Source: Bondarzewia mesenterica (taxonomy: Eukaryota > Basidiomycota > Agaricomycetes > Russulales > Bondarzewiaceae). Taken from it: a stretch of 50,436 bases of DNA. Each line of letters starts with the position of its first letter. The stretch's first letter is position 1. The notes under the pieces are model-generated. The model was not told where the DNA came from. It made no database searches and saw only the letters and a program-made list of their open reading frames with translations. Shown in pieces: positions 20,765 through 32,681 of this stretch. A program made the translations under genes and the position numbers. The stretch is from the NCBI GenBank assembly GCA_004802705.1, contig SGPL01000223.1, positions 1 through 50,436 on the forward strand, in the 5' to 3' direction.

Positions 20765-22661
20765 ATGTACACCATTTACAATCCATACGTTATCTGTATG
20801 GTGTCGACCATGGGCGGTCTGCTCTTCGGTCTCGACATCTCGTCCGTTTCAGCCTTCTTGGCTGTTGACTCATATCAAGAATTCTTCAACCATCCCAACG
20901 ATATCACCCAGGGCGGTATCACTGCTGGTAAGCCTCCCTCTTATCTACCGGTACGAACATGATACTGACGAAGCAAAATTTTAGCCATGCCTGGCGGCGC
21001 CTTCTTCGGTGCAAATGTTGCGGGGCGCGTCAGTGACCGATTCGGTCGAAAAATCTCCATCATCTTCGCTACCATTTTCTGGATCGTTGGCTGCATTCTC
21101 TGCTGTGCAGTCCAAGATACTGCTATGCTCATCATCGGCCGTTTCGTCAAGGGCATCTGCGTCGGATGGTGCTCCAGTCAAGTCCCTGTCTACCTCGCAG
21201 AACAGTCACCCAAGGTATGCATCTCGCATCTGGAACTTCGCGATTCCATACTGACAGCGCTCGCGCAGAACATCCGTGGTCGTCTCGTCTCCTGCCAACA
21301 GTTCGCAGTCACCATCGGGATCCTTGTCATGTTCTACTTGTCCTACGGCTGCTCCTTCATCCCAGGCCCCACCTCCTTCCGTCTTGCCTGGGGTCTGCAG
21401 ATGATACCCGGGTTCGTCCTCGCAATCGGCATGATCTTCCTCCCCGAGTCCAGTCGTTGGCTCGCCGCGCACGACCGGTGGGAAGAGGCTGAGAACGTCG
21501 TCATCCGCATCCATAACCAGCCCCGCGACTCCCCTGCCGTCGCGTTCGAGCTTGAAGAAATGCGCGAGTCCGCGCGTCTCGACAAAGAGATGCCAAAAGT
21601 CACCTACAGCGACATGTTCAGGAAGCGCTTGCTCAGCCGGACCATCGCCGGTATCGGGTGCCAACTCTGGAGTCAGCTTGTCGGCATGAACGTCATGATG
21701 TACTACATCGTCGTGAGTACCAACTTCCCCCCACATCATTCTCTCTGACACAGAATCTGACAACGCGTTCTTCCCTCACAGTATGTTTTCCAAATGGCAG
21801 GCCTCTCCGGAAACTCCAACCTCATCTCATCCTCCATTCAGGTAGCCATTTTTTTCCTCTTTTGCAAAAGATCGAATTTTGTCATCAATTCTTGCTATTT
21901 TTAGTATGTCATCAACTTCGCGATGACCATCCCCGCCATCCTCTTCGTCGACAGATGGGGTCGCCGGATGACGCTCCTATGCGGCTCTGCAATGATGTCC
22001 GGATGCCTCTTCACTGTCGCCGGCTTGCTCGCAGCACATGGACACTACGTCGACTCGGTCGATGGTAATGAAAACGTCCGCTGGACCATCACCGGGGCGC
22101 CTTCCAAAGGTGTCATCGCCTGCAGTTACCTCTTCGTCGCTGCCTTCGCCGTTACCTGGGTCAGTCTCATTCTACACCTTTTTCACAAGAAAATTTGCTA
22201 ACGAACGTCGCCGTTGATACCACAGGGTCCAGTATCATGGATCTATATATCAGAAATTTTCCCGCTCCCCGTGCGTGCTTCCGCAGCTGGGCTTGCAACA
22301 AGTACGAACTGGATCATGAATTTCGCCCTCGCTTTCGTGAGTATTTTTCATCCCCCCATTCATTGCGTCGCAAAAGAGCATCTCACTGATGTCACCGTCT
22401 CACCAGTTCGTTCCCCCGGCATTCCGTAACATCCAATGGAAAACATACCTCGTCTTCGCCGTCTTCTGTGTTGCCTCCTTCATCCAGGTCTTCTTTACCT
22501 TCCACGAGACAAAAGGACGCGCACTCGAGGAGATCGGCGAGCTCTTCGAGTCGGGCGTCTCGCCCTTCGCGAAGAAGGTGCCGACGAATGTGTACGCTCA
22601 GCACGAAAAGGAGATCCACGACTCGACTCACGACGACCATCCCGACAAGGCTGACGTCTAA
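20765..22661 (+). CDS. MFS sugar transporter (sugar porter family)
   Basis: Twelve-helix major-facilitator sugar porter of the plasma membrane, probably a proton-coupled hexose or related sugar carrier. Seven exons: 20765-20927, 20985-21214, 21269-21712, 21782-21841, 21905-22159, 22226-22336 and 22407-22661, with consistent phases and no frame breaks. The start gives MYTIYNPYVICMVSTMGGLLFGLDIS. Family signatures present: GRVSDRFGRK (loop 2-3), GRFVKGICVGWCSSQVPVY, YLAEQSPKNIRGRL, LPESSRWLAAHDRWEEA before the central loop, VDRWGRRMTLL (loop 8-9), SWIYISEIFPLPVRA, and FHETKGRALEEI (PETKG variant with His). The short acidic, His-rich tail (HDSTHDDHPDKADV) is cytosolic. The N-terminus is shorter than in typical hexose transporters. 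Substrate cannot be told from sequence. Confidence 0.92.
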
Positions 22662-23318
22662 TCGTGATCATCTCCCCCTCCCCCAAATATTTCTTTCGCG
22701 TCGGCGATGTTTTTGGAAACACGTCTTTACTTCTTTTGTTATTACTCTTTTCTTTTTGATTTCGCGTTCGCCGTTTTTCACCTCACCATTTCATCTCAAT
22801 CCACGATCTACTATTATATGACACCACCACACCACCACCATCCCCCACACCTATTCTGGGAGATCTAAGAAGAGTTAGCAGCAGCACACAAGCCCGACGA
22901 TAGTCACTATGCTGTTTGCATAACCTTCAAAGACTCTCTCTCGACGAACGTCCCATACCACTGTACTACTCAAAGGAAATTCTTAGGGGATGATTACTCC
23001 CTATATTACTCGCTTTGTACTGTCTCGACTCAGGATTATCTGTATCGAAAAGCTCGTCTTGTGTTATGACTCGCTTATGTACGAGCTTGATACCCCATTC
23101 TTTATGTGGCTTGTGCTAACCAACAATTGCGAGATTTCGCTGCTCATATTTGAAAATTTGAACTTTAGTAAGTGGCATAAGTCCATGTTGTCCAGGTCGG
23201 TACATCTGGTATACTGCATCATTGATTGTAGAGTGCAAGGCACAGTAAAAGGGACAAATAGTGACTGAGACACTAAATGAGAAAATGTCGACTTCAAGCC
23301 TTCGATTTACATGCTCGT
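22662..23318. other. Convergent intergenic region, no gene seen
   Basis: C/T-rich 3' UTR-like DNA after the transporter with CACCACCAC simple repeats (about 22820-22845), then A/T-rich sequence. The ORFs at 22990-23297 overlap on both strands and resemble nothing. Confidence 0.45.
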
Positions 23319-25153
23319 CTAATGCATTTCAATCGAATGGTCAAACTCTTCTCGAAGATGATCATGAGTAAATTCTGGGCTTGCACTTAGTGGGCGTTCA
23401 AGGACGGGAAGATAAATACACGAACTCTCTCCATAATCTGCATGCAAATCGCTTTTAAAAAGAAAAACATTACAATATGTCATCACTGCGTNGCTGNCAT
23501 CNGATCCTCTTCCTCCTCTCTCCAGCCCCTTGATCGTTTCTCTATGCCTCGCGAAAGATGCTTTGTCCGTTTGCACCAATTTCTTCAATGCCTCCGTTGA
23601 AAATATTAGTGTTTTGTCCGCTACAAGAGCGCGTACCACATAAGTTCTATATCAGATAAGAAACACTCGTTATCAAGCTCATAGAAATAATTTCAAAAAG
23701 AAATCAACAAGAGGGCCTGGGCGAAGGATTGAGGGGAGGGAGAAGGGGGACGATGTCAAGATGATGCCGGAAGAATGCACGTACATGACCGTGCTCTGCT
23801 TGAGCGGACGTTCGGCACTGCGAAGGGCTGCGCAGATATTGTCCAATTCATTACCGTTCTTCCAAAGTTGGTAAGCCCTCAGATGCTGACGACGTAGTTG
23901 AGGGCTAGGCGGTGCGATTGCAGTAACCTCGGTAACCGAAACGGTTGTGCTAACTGCGAGACTTCGTGTGCTAGTCAGGGTATCTGCTTGTTCTTGGATG
24001 GGCTGCGCAGACGGTGGAGGTGGAGCGGGTTCAGTGTTTGAAGGGGTGATCTCCTCAGAGAAGGGCGCAGGGGCCTCTCTCTTGATACCAAGTGCTACTG
24101 CTATATCGGTTGTGTACTCAGAGGGCCTGAGCGGCCTTCTTGATGAACGGGCAATTGATAAGATCTTCTTGTATATAAGTAAAGCACAGTGAGCGTCGTT
24201 TGCAGCGTCTTATTACACATCAGATATGTGAGATTGATGGTCAAGAGTTTGAAAAAAAACAACGACGGCTCACATTCCATCTGCTCACGCGACAGCACAG
24301 CCTCCCAATTGCTCATACGAACTGGACCTTTGTCGAGGGTGCGGTCCTGATAGAAGGTAACACATTTGTCGAGACTGACCCTTCGTCGATTGAAAACCTC
24401 CCGAAAGCGTTTATCGGCCTGGTAAGCGAGGCCGCCGAGCTCAATGAGGTTGGTGGAGAGGATGCCGTAGTCTTTGTAAAGCTTCTTGCCGTCTCCTGCA
24501 TGTCAAAGGAGGAGTGTATTAAATCCACTGTTATTTGCAAAAAAAGATGAGTGTGAAGATCTCACCGAGAATACATACTCCCATCTTTGGGATGGATGGT
24601 GATTCAATCAGTTCCTGTATATTTATGAGATTGTGTTTCGGGACAGAGAAGCATACAGAAGAACGTACCTTGACTTTCTGTGGAAAGTCTAGCAATGTCA
24701 GAGACTCAGGTTAGCGACAACAAGGTGTAATCACATGAGAAGATGACTTACTCTTCATCGCGCTCAGTTGGATCAAGAGGATCGTGTTGGAGTCGCATAT
24801 CTGAACCAATGCGGTTGGTCGATGGGCAAAGTTGCCACGGAGCGTTTGGGCGCAGCACCATTCCATGTCAAATCCTACAGGACTATACAGCGCATATATA
24901 TTAGACCTCTAGTCAATTGTGTATCGTAGACGCCATTTTACCCATTCAAAGCCTGAACCAGTTCATTTGCCTCTGCTTCCGAGCGAATGTACATCAGGGT
25001 GGGTCTTGGAATGGAGTCCCTGTAAGTGTAAAGAGGCATTTTCGGCTCAGGCTTCAATCTACCATCCTGCATCGGGAGATTCACAGGTTTCTGTAGCAAT
25101 GCTGTTTTGCTGGAAATCCAGAGGCCTAGACGTTTCAGCTTCCAGGCAAGCAT
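23319..25153 (-). CDS. 3'-5' exonuclease (DEDDy) with C-terminal helix-turn-helix domain
   Basis: RNase D/WRN-type exonuclease, probably nuclear, acting on single-strand 3' ends; the biological role is not known. The start is ATG at 25153 (MLAWKLKRLG). The in-frame codons upstream lack another ATG. Exonuclease domain: Exo I is GFDMEWC (Asp and Glu), followed by RPTALVQICD and TILLIQLSAM. Exo II is around GDGKKLYKDYGI. Exo III is CANDAHCALLIYKK, with Asp and the Tyr that defines the DEDDy class. The line KGPVRMSNWEAVLSREQMEC before it is typical of the basidiomycete group. A Pro/Ser/Thr-rich linker follows. The C-terminus (LRAYQLWKNGNELDNICAAL, LRSAERPLKQSTVMTYVV, then ALKKLVQTDKASFARHRETIK) matches a winged helix-turn-helix domain (HTH_40 type). 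At least six introns. The stop at 23319 is the least certain boundary, as three Ns sit at 23492-23502. It diverges from the site-2 protease 264 nt away. Confidence 0.8.
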
Positions 25154-25417
25154 GACAGGATGAAAGTAAGTCAATCAAGCACTAAGATTAATGTCATGAG
25201 TATAAGTTCAGTGAGTATGAGAGTCGAACAAGTTCACGATCCGGGTCACACAAAGTCACATGACAGAATCATCACACTACCAGTCTTTACCAGGACTACG
25301 AGGGACTACGTGACCGTGATGTCCTATGATCCTCATTGAACGACGACTGTCGCTTTCTAAAAAATCATCTTTGTCGCAGAGCTCGACAATCAACATCTCA
25401 AGTCGGATCGCAACTGA

Positions 25418-28021
25418 ATGACACCTGGCAGTCTCATTCTCTACCTATGTCTCATCTGGCTCCTTTTCTATGGAATAATTCGAGCTCGAGCTCGTCCCAG
25501 CATCCTCCCAAACCCATTATCTCTCTCCCCTCGCCGCCCCCGTTCACTCTTTTCGACGGACGCTACCCGGCTGACTGTCAATAAGCTTCACCTGCGCGTC
25601 GAATCCACCGCGCTCAACGCCTACCATGACGTGTTCACCGCGCGACTCACGAGCAGACCATATGGACGCCTCCGGCGCATCCTGAGCGCATTCTATGATT
25701 CTGGGACCCTCTCTGGTGCGATTGGTATGTTTTCGTGCATGGTTCTTCTCGCATGGACAGTGTGGCAGCTCGGTTTTACTCTCTTGAGTTCGTCTTCGTC
25801 AAGTAAGACGCCTGGGGACGTGCAAGCTGTCGCAGTACACACGAAGAGAGGCTTCGATGACGCGTCTGTGCCTGCGACGGACTCATATGCAGGCGATCGT
25901 GTTCAGCTGGAGCTTTTAGTGAGTGCATTCACTCACACCTGCGTCTTGAAAGGGCACTGTGTAGAACTTTCAGGTAAGCTTTCGCTTGTGATCTGACTCT
26001 ACGGTATGTTTCGTCACATGCCCCTTAGAACACGTTCAGTTTATGTCGAACGTCCAATATGAAACTACTTGGAATACTTTGAAAGGTCTCCAATTCAAAA
26101 AATGCTCAATACGACTTCGTTCTCCCTCGATGTGGTGACATCAGAGCGCTTTTCGTCCGTGTCTAACACTCTTTGACGGTATTTCGTTCTGTTTCTTCGG
26201 ATAAGCCTTGACTTTGGGAGTTTCACGGCTGCTTCTGACTCTCGAAACGTCTCGTTCTCTCATCCCGACTATGCTTATCTGCAGGAGCCCTGATGGTGAG
26301 CGTCCCTCATGGTTTCGGCGGATTTTTGAGTGGAGAAGTGAGTGCTTGCGAGAACTGCCCATCTAGCGCCTTTTCGAACCCGTCGAAAAGTAGACTAGAA
26401 TTTTATTACATAGATGCGAACAACTCCGAGAGCTCTACACAGCGCCCTACCTCAGTGCAATCTTCCGGCTGCCCGTTCTTTTTTCTCATCTTTTCTACCA
26501 TAGATTCCAGGCCTGACAGTCCCCCCTCTCCCACCTCCCTCTCCTCCTCATTTCCCTCTTCCTCTCTCAAACCATCCACGAAGCCGGCCACGCCATCTGC
26601 GCCGCTCTGTAAGCNCTCTTTTTCTNCCCACTCACACCGCACTCAGTTGCAGCCCTCCCCTTCAGCGATGGCGTGCCCCTCCTCTCCCTCGGCGCGTCTC
26701 TGACAGTCATCTTCCCCACCGCCTTCGTCTCTCTTCCAACATCCACCCTGCTTTCCCTCCCAGCTCGCGCACGCGCGCGGATCGCAGCTGCCGGCGCGTT
26801 GCACAACCTCGTCCTCTACCTCATACTTTTCACCATCGGACGGACAGGCATCAGCGGTCCAGCCTTCAGAGCCCTCGGATACGAGGACGTCAGATCGCAG
26901 GGCAGGGTCGCGCTTGCCGTCGATCAGGTACATACCCCCTCCCCCAACATGACCGACGCTGATATCGTGGATAGGATTCCCCACTCGCAGCGCACATCCC
27001 CCAGGGCTCTCTTGTCACAAAACTCGATGATACCCTGCTTGGTACGGGCACGCCCACGTCCCTGCTCCACGACATATGGGAAACGTACCTAAGCACCAAC
27101 CGCATTCACAACGCGACCTCGGGCTGGTGCATCTCCACCCCGCACTTCCTCTGTCTGTACCCTTCTCCTCTCCTGCAGCCAGAGGACATTCGCGCTCACG
27201 CCTCTCGTTCTTCGCACAGCACAGTCAGACATATGTTGCAACCCCCCATTTTCCCCATCCTCTCCCTCCCTCGCTTGCTTCATCTCCACGAACACAGGAG
27301 AAACACGATGCCTGGACCCCGTCCCAATCCTCGTGCCTACCACCGCGCCGCGCTGTGCTCCAGACTCGGGCTGCAGCGACGCAGGGGATACGTGCGTGCA
27401 ACCGCGTGAAGCAGACGTATTCTTGCGGATCACCGTCTCGGATGGCAATGACGGCAATGAGCGGGTGATACTGTGGAGGGGCCCGCGAAACGAGGTGTAT
27501 GAACAAAGTCTGTATTCTACTGTTGCCTTCTAGCACTATTTCGACTCACAGCATCGTTTGACAGTCCGAGTAGGCACCCTCCGCCCACGCTGGACATTCC
27601 TCCCACTCTCCTTCCCATCGACGTTCATCCTCTTCTTCGAGTACGTATCCCTTTCTTCGTCATTGCTGGCCGAATGTATTCAACTCGTGTGCTACTTGAA
27701 AGATATCTCCAAACCCTCACGCTCTCTCTCTTCTTCTTCAACCTTCTCCCCCTCCCACGCCTCGACGGGACGCAATTCTTGGAGGCCTTGCTCGAGTTTT
27801 ACGCGGGGAAAGACGCTGTCAATGAGGAAGTTGCCTTGGAAGAGATGGAGGGCGGGCAGTTTGGAGGCCGGTGGAATAGTGAATCAAGGCATCAATGGGA
27901 GGGGAAAGGGAAGAAGTGGAGGGAGAGGATGTGCAGGAGCATCAAGGCTGCTGCTGCGGGACTGGTGGGAGGGTGTGTACTGCTTGCAGCGGGAGTAGCT
28001 GTGAAAGGAATTTGGACATGA
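25418..28021 (+). CDS. Site-2 intramembrane metalloprotease (S2P)
   Basis: Zinc metalloprotease that cleaves within membranes; in fungi such as Cryptococcus it releases the sterol regulator SREBP (Sre1) from Golgi membranes. Exons read: 25418-25918, 26504-26608, 26666-26927, 26975-27152, 27229-27507, 27565-27640 and 27703-28021. An N-terminal helix (LILYLCLIWLLFYGI) is followed by a second hydrophobic segment (GMFSCMVLLAWTVW). Exon 2 holds the active site HEAGHA (HExxH) after IPGLTV and SHLPLLLISLFLSQ. The lumenal Cys-rich part has GWCIST, ICCNPPF, ACFIST and CLDPVPILVP. The second motif is FNLLPLPRLDG, whose Asp is the third zinc ligand. In exon 2 a six-C run (26521-26526) carries one C too many for the frame between IPGLTV and SHLP. 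Intron 1 is 585 nt, roughly ten times the usual size. Confidence 0.87.
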
Positions 28022-28689
28022 CGTTTTTATTCGTGTATGCAGCATCAGAGATCGTCTCAGAGATGGGTTGGCCACTACTTACCCTCACAGACCTCCACAA
28101 ATCCGGCATTTGTTGTATCACAATGCAGACAGACGGGTTTTATTTGGGTCCGTCGCTCCCAGATATTCCGCTCCAGATATTCCGCCTCTCCGTTAAACGT
28201 CTGTTAGGCGCTCTCAGCTGCTCTTTGTGGACATCTCTCAGCGATCTGCCTGTCCATGCGACATTTCGGAGTGTTCTTCAACAATGACTAGTATATATGT
28301 GGACGGAAAGCGGATATACAGATGAAACTACTTTCTGACATGGACTTTGGATGCAACATCTGTTGGCATATGCAGGGGGCCTACCCTCAACCTCCCCGAT
28401 TCTGGTCAAGTCCTGTGGGGACATTTCCGCGAAGGGACGTCTTCAACGTCTCACCCGTTCGACGTTGCCGGGCCAGGTGCAATGTCTCATCCTTTCACCT
28501 CTTTCTTGTCGCCTCGTATATTTATGATTTCTTTCAATAACCTTGTAGGTCCCCCGCCATCTCAAGTTTAGCCTCCAAAATCCACATATTGAAGGTTCGT
28601 CATCCTAGCACTTCGTATCATACTGTTAACTTACGAGGCCTCGAGGCCAGGGGCTGTGAACTTAAGCTCCTCGCCTTCTGACAGAGATC
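28022..28689. other. Intergenic, no gene seen
   Basis: Downstream of S2P. ORFs at 27895-28287 and 28322-28571 have no recognisable domain or conserved counterpart. The left end of the inverted-repeat arm begins near 28690. Confidence 0.4.
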
Positions 28690-29084
28690 ATGATCTTTGA
28701 TGTACACCGGCATACGAGGAACAGACTCGGACATGCACCGACGCAAATAAGTATCAGAGCATGTCGGCCATGGCGGCGCTCATCTGTGTCCTGGAAATGC
28801 ATGTTCTCGACGAGGAAATCCTTGATGCGCGCGGAGCACGCTGCACTCTTTACCTTCGTGTGAAATCTGTCAAAACCGGTACAGTATCAATAATTCTCCA
28901 AACATGGGTTTCCTACTGCTAACCAAGAAACTTGATCGCAGAGGCTGTGAACAACGGCTTAGTATGACTATCAATTGCGGGCAATTCGGGTGTTTTGATC
29001 TTGAGACTTGCCCCATGCTTGAGCGGCTTGGTTCATCTAGAAATTGTCTGTCTCGCTCATCCAGCCGCACCGAACACCTTCGCA

Positions 29085-30534
29085 ATGTCGTCCGATTCTC
29101 TGCCATTGTCTGCTGGTATCTCCAGAGCATATATTTACGTCCAAGCAGACGTCATCTCCGTAGCTTTCGAGACCGGATTTTACAGTGAGCATATAGACAG
29201 TGACCATCGCCCGTCTCGAGCTTTCTGGCTGACTGACTGGGCAGGTCTGTGGGCTGCCTTCTTCGCTCTTTCCACTTATTTTCTTGCGTGAGTCAGAATA
29301 ACGTGGCACGAACCTATTGTTATTTAACGGGACAACAGTTGTAAGGGGTTCAGTTCCAGAACGAACTTGACGCTGTGGCTTGTGACCTTCATTATGTTTC
29401 TGGTCTCTACTTGTCACTACGCGTTGGGCTGGGTGAATAGGATTTCCGATGTTCTATCCGATCTGCCTGGACTCGGAGAAGTGTGGGAAACGCAGACCTT
29501 CTTGCCCATTATCAATGTTTGTCGTTTTGGCCCAATCTGGATTTACCGAGTAATAACTCATATGACGCCACTGTTTTCAGTACAACCTTAGCGACGCGGT
29601 GCTTGTTTGGAGGGCATGGGTCTTGTGGGATCGAAATATCAAGGTCGTAATTGTCCCCGCCCTGACGTGCTTCGCAACGGCTGGTAGGTGGGATTTTTTT
29701 TCCTTATCCAATCTCAAATGTTATCAATATTGACAATTTGCGTCAGTTGTTGGGTTTGCCAGTGCAGGATTGCACATACGCGCACTACACTCGAATGGCT
29801 CGTTACCTTTCGACGGAATTTTTCCAGACTCGGTTCCAATTCTCCCTTATTCATTGTCATTGATCACGAACATACTCGCTACATTGCTCATCGCGTTTAA
29901 GGCCTGGTAAGCTTCCATGCTTTCTAAATTATTTTTGTGACTGATGTCGAATGTTTTTTTTTTCTTCAGGAAATATAGTCAGTCAATCAAGGCATACCTT
30001 GGCAACAGTTCGTCACCCGCGCTCAAGGCTGGAGCTATTCTCGCCCTCCTAGTCGAGTCCGGTTTCCTTTATTGCGCGATCTGGGTGAGTGATGACGTCC
30101 TTCACACGAATATGTGCTCAAGTCCGCATTTCGTAGGTCGTATACATCGTTATTCAATTTTTTCCGGGACGATTTATTTGTCACCGTAATGCTGGCCATC
30201 ATGGTTCATATTTCAGTGCGTCAAGGTTATACCGACCGTTTTTCTTAATGACCGTTACAAATTTGCACAGGGAATCTATCCCACTGTGGTCATCGTCCTG
30301 GTGTCCCTTCGAAAGACAGCTTGGGACATGACAGCGAGCACTGAAGGAATACAGAATGCACATGAATTGAGTATCCGCCCTTCACCTGCAATTCACTCTT
30401 TCCCGTCGATGAACGGCCAACACGATTCCCCTTCTGTAATTCAAATCGGGTTCAATCGCCAGCTGACAACACATGACGACGATAATTGCAAGGAGGAGAT
30501 TGCAGGCGCACGGGAGGAGAGCGGAATCGTTTGA
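29085..30534 (+). CDS. Seven-helix membrane protein, basidiomycete family of unknown function (copy 1)
   Basis: Member of a large agaricomycete family of multi-pass membrane proteins with no assigned function. Eight exons: 29085-29184, 29245-29287, 29339-29516, 29581-29683, 29747-29906, 29970-30084, 30137-30215 and 30271-30534. Membrane segments include LWAAFFALSTYFL, LWLVTFIMFLVSTCHYAL, VVIVPALTCFATA, YSLSLITNILATLLIAFKAW, GAILALLVESGFLYCAIW and GIYPTVVIVLVSL. DAVLVWRAWVLWDRN and FKAWKY are family hallmarks. In exon 7 a six-T run (30157-30162) has one T more than the paralog at the same place, shifting the frame so that DDLFVTVMLAIMVHIS is lost unless corrected. The cytosolic tail is polar and ends in ESGIV, as in copy 2. 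Confidence 0.78.
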
Positions 30535-31145
30535 TTGTCCTGTCTCATTTCTGTAGGCCTTCGCCGATGCAGCACACCACTCATTGGATGACATTGTTGA
30601 AACAGTATTTATATCATATCATAGGACGATACTTCTTGGCAAAATAGCATTAAAAAATCCCCTCTTCCTTGATGAGCAATGAACTTCAGTCTGAATATAG
30701 TTAGTAGCCAAGGTAATACATCACGGATGTCTACTGCACAAACCACGATATCCTAAAAGAGATGCGGGAGCACGGGACGGACTGGCGTTGGAGGTGACAG
30801 ACATAGGTGCCTTTATGTCTGTCGAGCGCGCACGGATGAAGAAGGCTGAGAGAGACAAGGTAGAACGGACAAGAATCAGGTATGATGCTTTCACTAGTGT
30901 TGCGTTGACGGCACGTTCATGCTCATCTCTATGCGTTTCTGGCCAGCAATGCTCGTCCATCAAATTGGAACTTCACCAAGATGCCTGCATAAAGGGCGAG
31001 GGGGGTCGTGGTGTGACAGTTCGATGCATTAATTAAACACAAAAAAAATCCTGCGTATGTCCACTGATACGAGAAGGAAGAGGGAGAGACTCATAAGTTA
31101 AAATCAAACAAAGCGAGAAGCAAAAACGACTAAACTACACGAATA
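30535..31145. other. Convergent intergenic region within the left arm
   Basis: 611 nt, conserved in inverted orientation at about 36321-36973. The sequence is kept better than expected for a spacer, but reading frames are not: the ORF at 30788-31036 matches that at 36405-36683 only in part. I see no gene. Confidence 0.4.
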
Positions 31146-32681
31146 TCAACGCTCCGGAACACCCTCCCTAATTTCTCTGACCTTGATGCCAGGTGTGTCA
31201 GATACTCTGTACGTGATAGTTCGCCCGATAGTCTGATTCCAAACCCCCCAGTCACAAAGTTAAAATCAAAATCATCGTAAGGCATAGACGAAGTGAAAGA
31301 AAACACTCACGTTACCCTCCATCATCATGTCAAGCCCACGCGACACACTCGCCAACCCATCAGGTAAGACGAAGGCCGGTATTGGCCTGAGAATCCCTCT
31401 ACCAACGCTATCCGCGATATGCCGCGCGAACACTCTCCCCCGGGCAATATCCTCTTCAGTTGGGCTGTGATGCGCAGGAAACTCGCAACTCTGCCCTTGC
31501 CCCAGGTTCAGAAGAACAATGATGCGATGAAAAGAAAAAGAAAAAGGACGAATGGACAATAGTGAAAACCCGTCAGCAGAATATCAAGTCCGTAAATTGA
31601 AGGGGGGAAAAACTAGGACAATAACAAAACGAGAGGTAAAAAAAAAAGCTCACCTCGGGTAGCAGCATGAACGGAAATGTACAACACACATCTACACCAG
31701 GTCTCGGACTAGTATACATCCTGGAGACCGCCACTTTACCACCTTCAGGACCAAGCGCGAGAGACACCTGAAACGCTGAACGGCCCTCAGAGATAACGTC
31801 CACCGCCCGCTTCAACCGACCTCCCGTATGCGCACGGATTGTCATGCAGGTGTCAGGACTTGTGTAATCAAACACCTCATCTGCACCGAACTCACGCAAG
31901 AGATCGAAATGCTTCGGCGCGCATGCTGCGAGCACACGTAGACCGGAAAGTTTAGCGAGTTGGAGCGTATACAACCCGACCAAGGTCGCACCGCCAAACA
32001 CCAGGAGCATCTCTGGTCCCGCGTCTTCGGCGGAGTCTTCGTTGACGCTGACGCTGGAGTTTTCATCATCACTCTCGGATGGGGAAGAAAAGTGATGTGT
32101 TTGGCAAAGGAATTGACTCGCGGCAAAGGGCGCCACGCCCAACTGCGCGGCGTTCTCAAAAGTCCAGGTGGATGGGATGGCGATGGCAATGTCTGCGCTG
32201 GCGACGACGTATTCTGCAAAGGAGCCATTGGCGGTTATCCCTGTAAATATATAAACCGGACTTGTCAGGACGGTGCATTAAGTGGCAGTGCTGTGGGCGC
32301 AAAAACCCGCCTCCGTGCACGAAACCTGCCACTCGCTCGCCGACCGTCCGTAAGTCCTCGGAGACATCGACCCCGATTTCCACGACTGTTCCAGCAAAGT
32401 TGCAGCCGAGGACAGCGCCGTACTTCCTAGCATAAACCAACGTCTTCCCTGCATGAAGGGAATCTGCGTCAGCACACCGATTTGATTCTGCTAATAGTAA
32501 ATGGGTTAGCGAGCGAGTCGCCCGTACAGTCACACGAGGATTGAGCAGCTGCTTCGACTTTGACGAGGATTTGTCCTGAACCTGGTCGTGGGACGTCCAC
32601 TTCTGTCAGTTGGACTTGACCGTGCTCGGCGACGACAACCGCTTTCTGGCGGGTTGGAATTCGCTCAGCAACGGAAGGCAT
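31146..32681 (-). CDS. ToxD-like zinc-type alcohol dehydrogenase / enoyl reductase (complete copy)
   Basis: Paralog of 11771-13085 and the only complete reductase in the inverted duplication. Five exons: 32681-32528, 32448-32326, 32240-31654, about 31490-31311 and 31232-31146, with phases that agree. The start MPSVAERIPTRQKAVVVAEHG has the usual AVV strand. DWKTLVYARKYG and AVLGCNFAGTVVEIG form the GroES-like part. The coenzyme-binding part has VFGGATLVGLYTLQLAKLSG, LRVLAACAPKHFDLLREFG and ADEVFDYTSPD. An acidic Ser/Glu insert lies just before the Rossmann motif and is absent from the paralog. The C-terminus is TIGRTITYRVSDTPGIKVRE. Intron 3 is about 163 nt. Substrate unknown. Confidence 0.83.

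Larger units (their letters stand above)
28690..31972. repeat. Left arm of a 3.3 kb inverted duplication
   Basis: Aligns in reverse complement with 35545-38815. It includes the upstream region of the membrane-protein gene (CGACGCAAATAAGT, GAGGAAATCCTT and GCTAACCAAGAAACTTGATC in both arms), the gene itself, the convergent intergenic region, and the 3' two-thirds of the ToxD-like gene. The inner edge falls at the AACTCGCTAAACTTTCCGGT string (complement near 31952-31971; forward at about 35548). Identity looks like roughly 75-85% by eye, so it is not recent. Confidence 0.75.

Noticed and set aside
7672..28021. Secondary-metabolite gene cluster built on the ToxD-like reductase, methyltransferase and transporter
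   Set aside because: No polyketide synthase, NRPS, terpene synthase, P450 or cluster regulator is present. The genes between are housekeeping (YIF1, UTP22, exonuclease, S2P).
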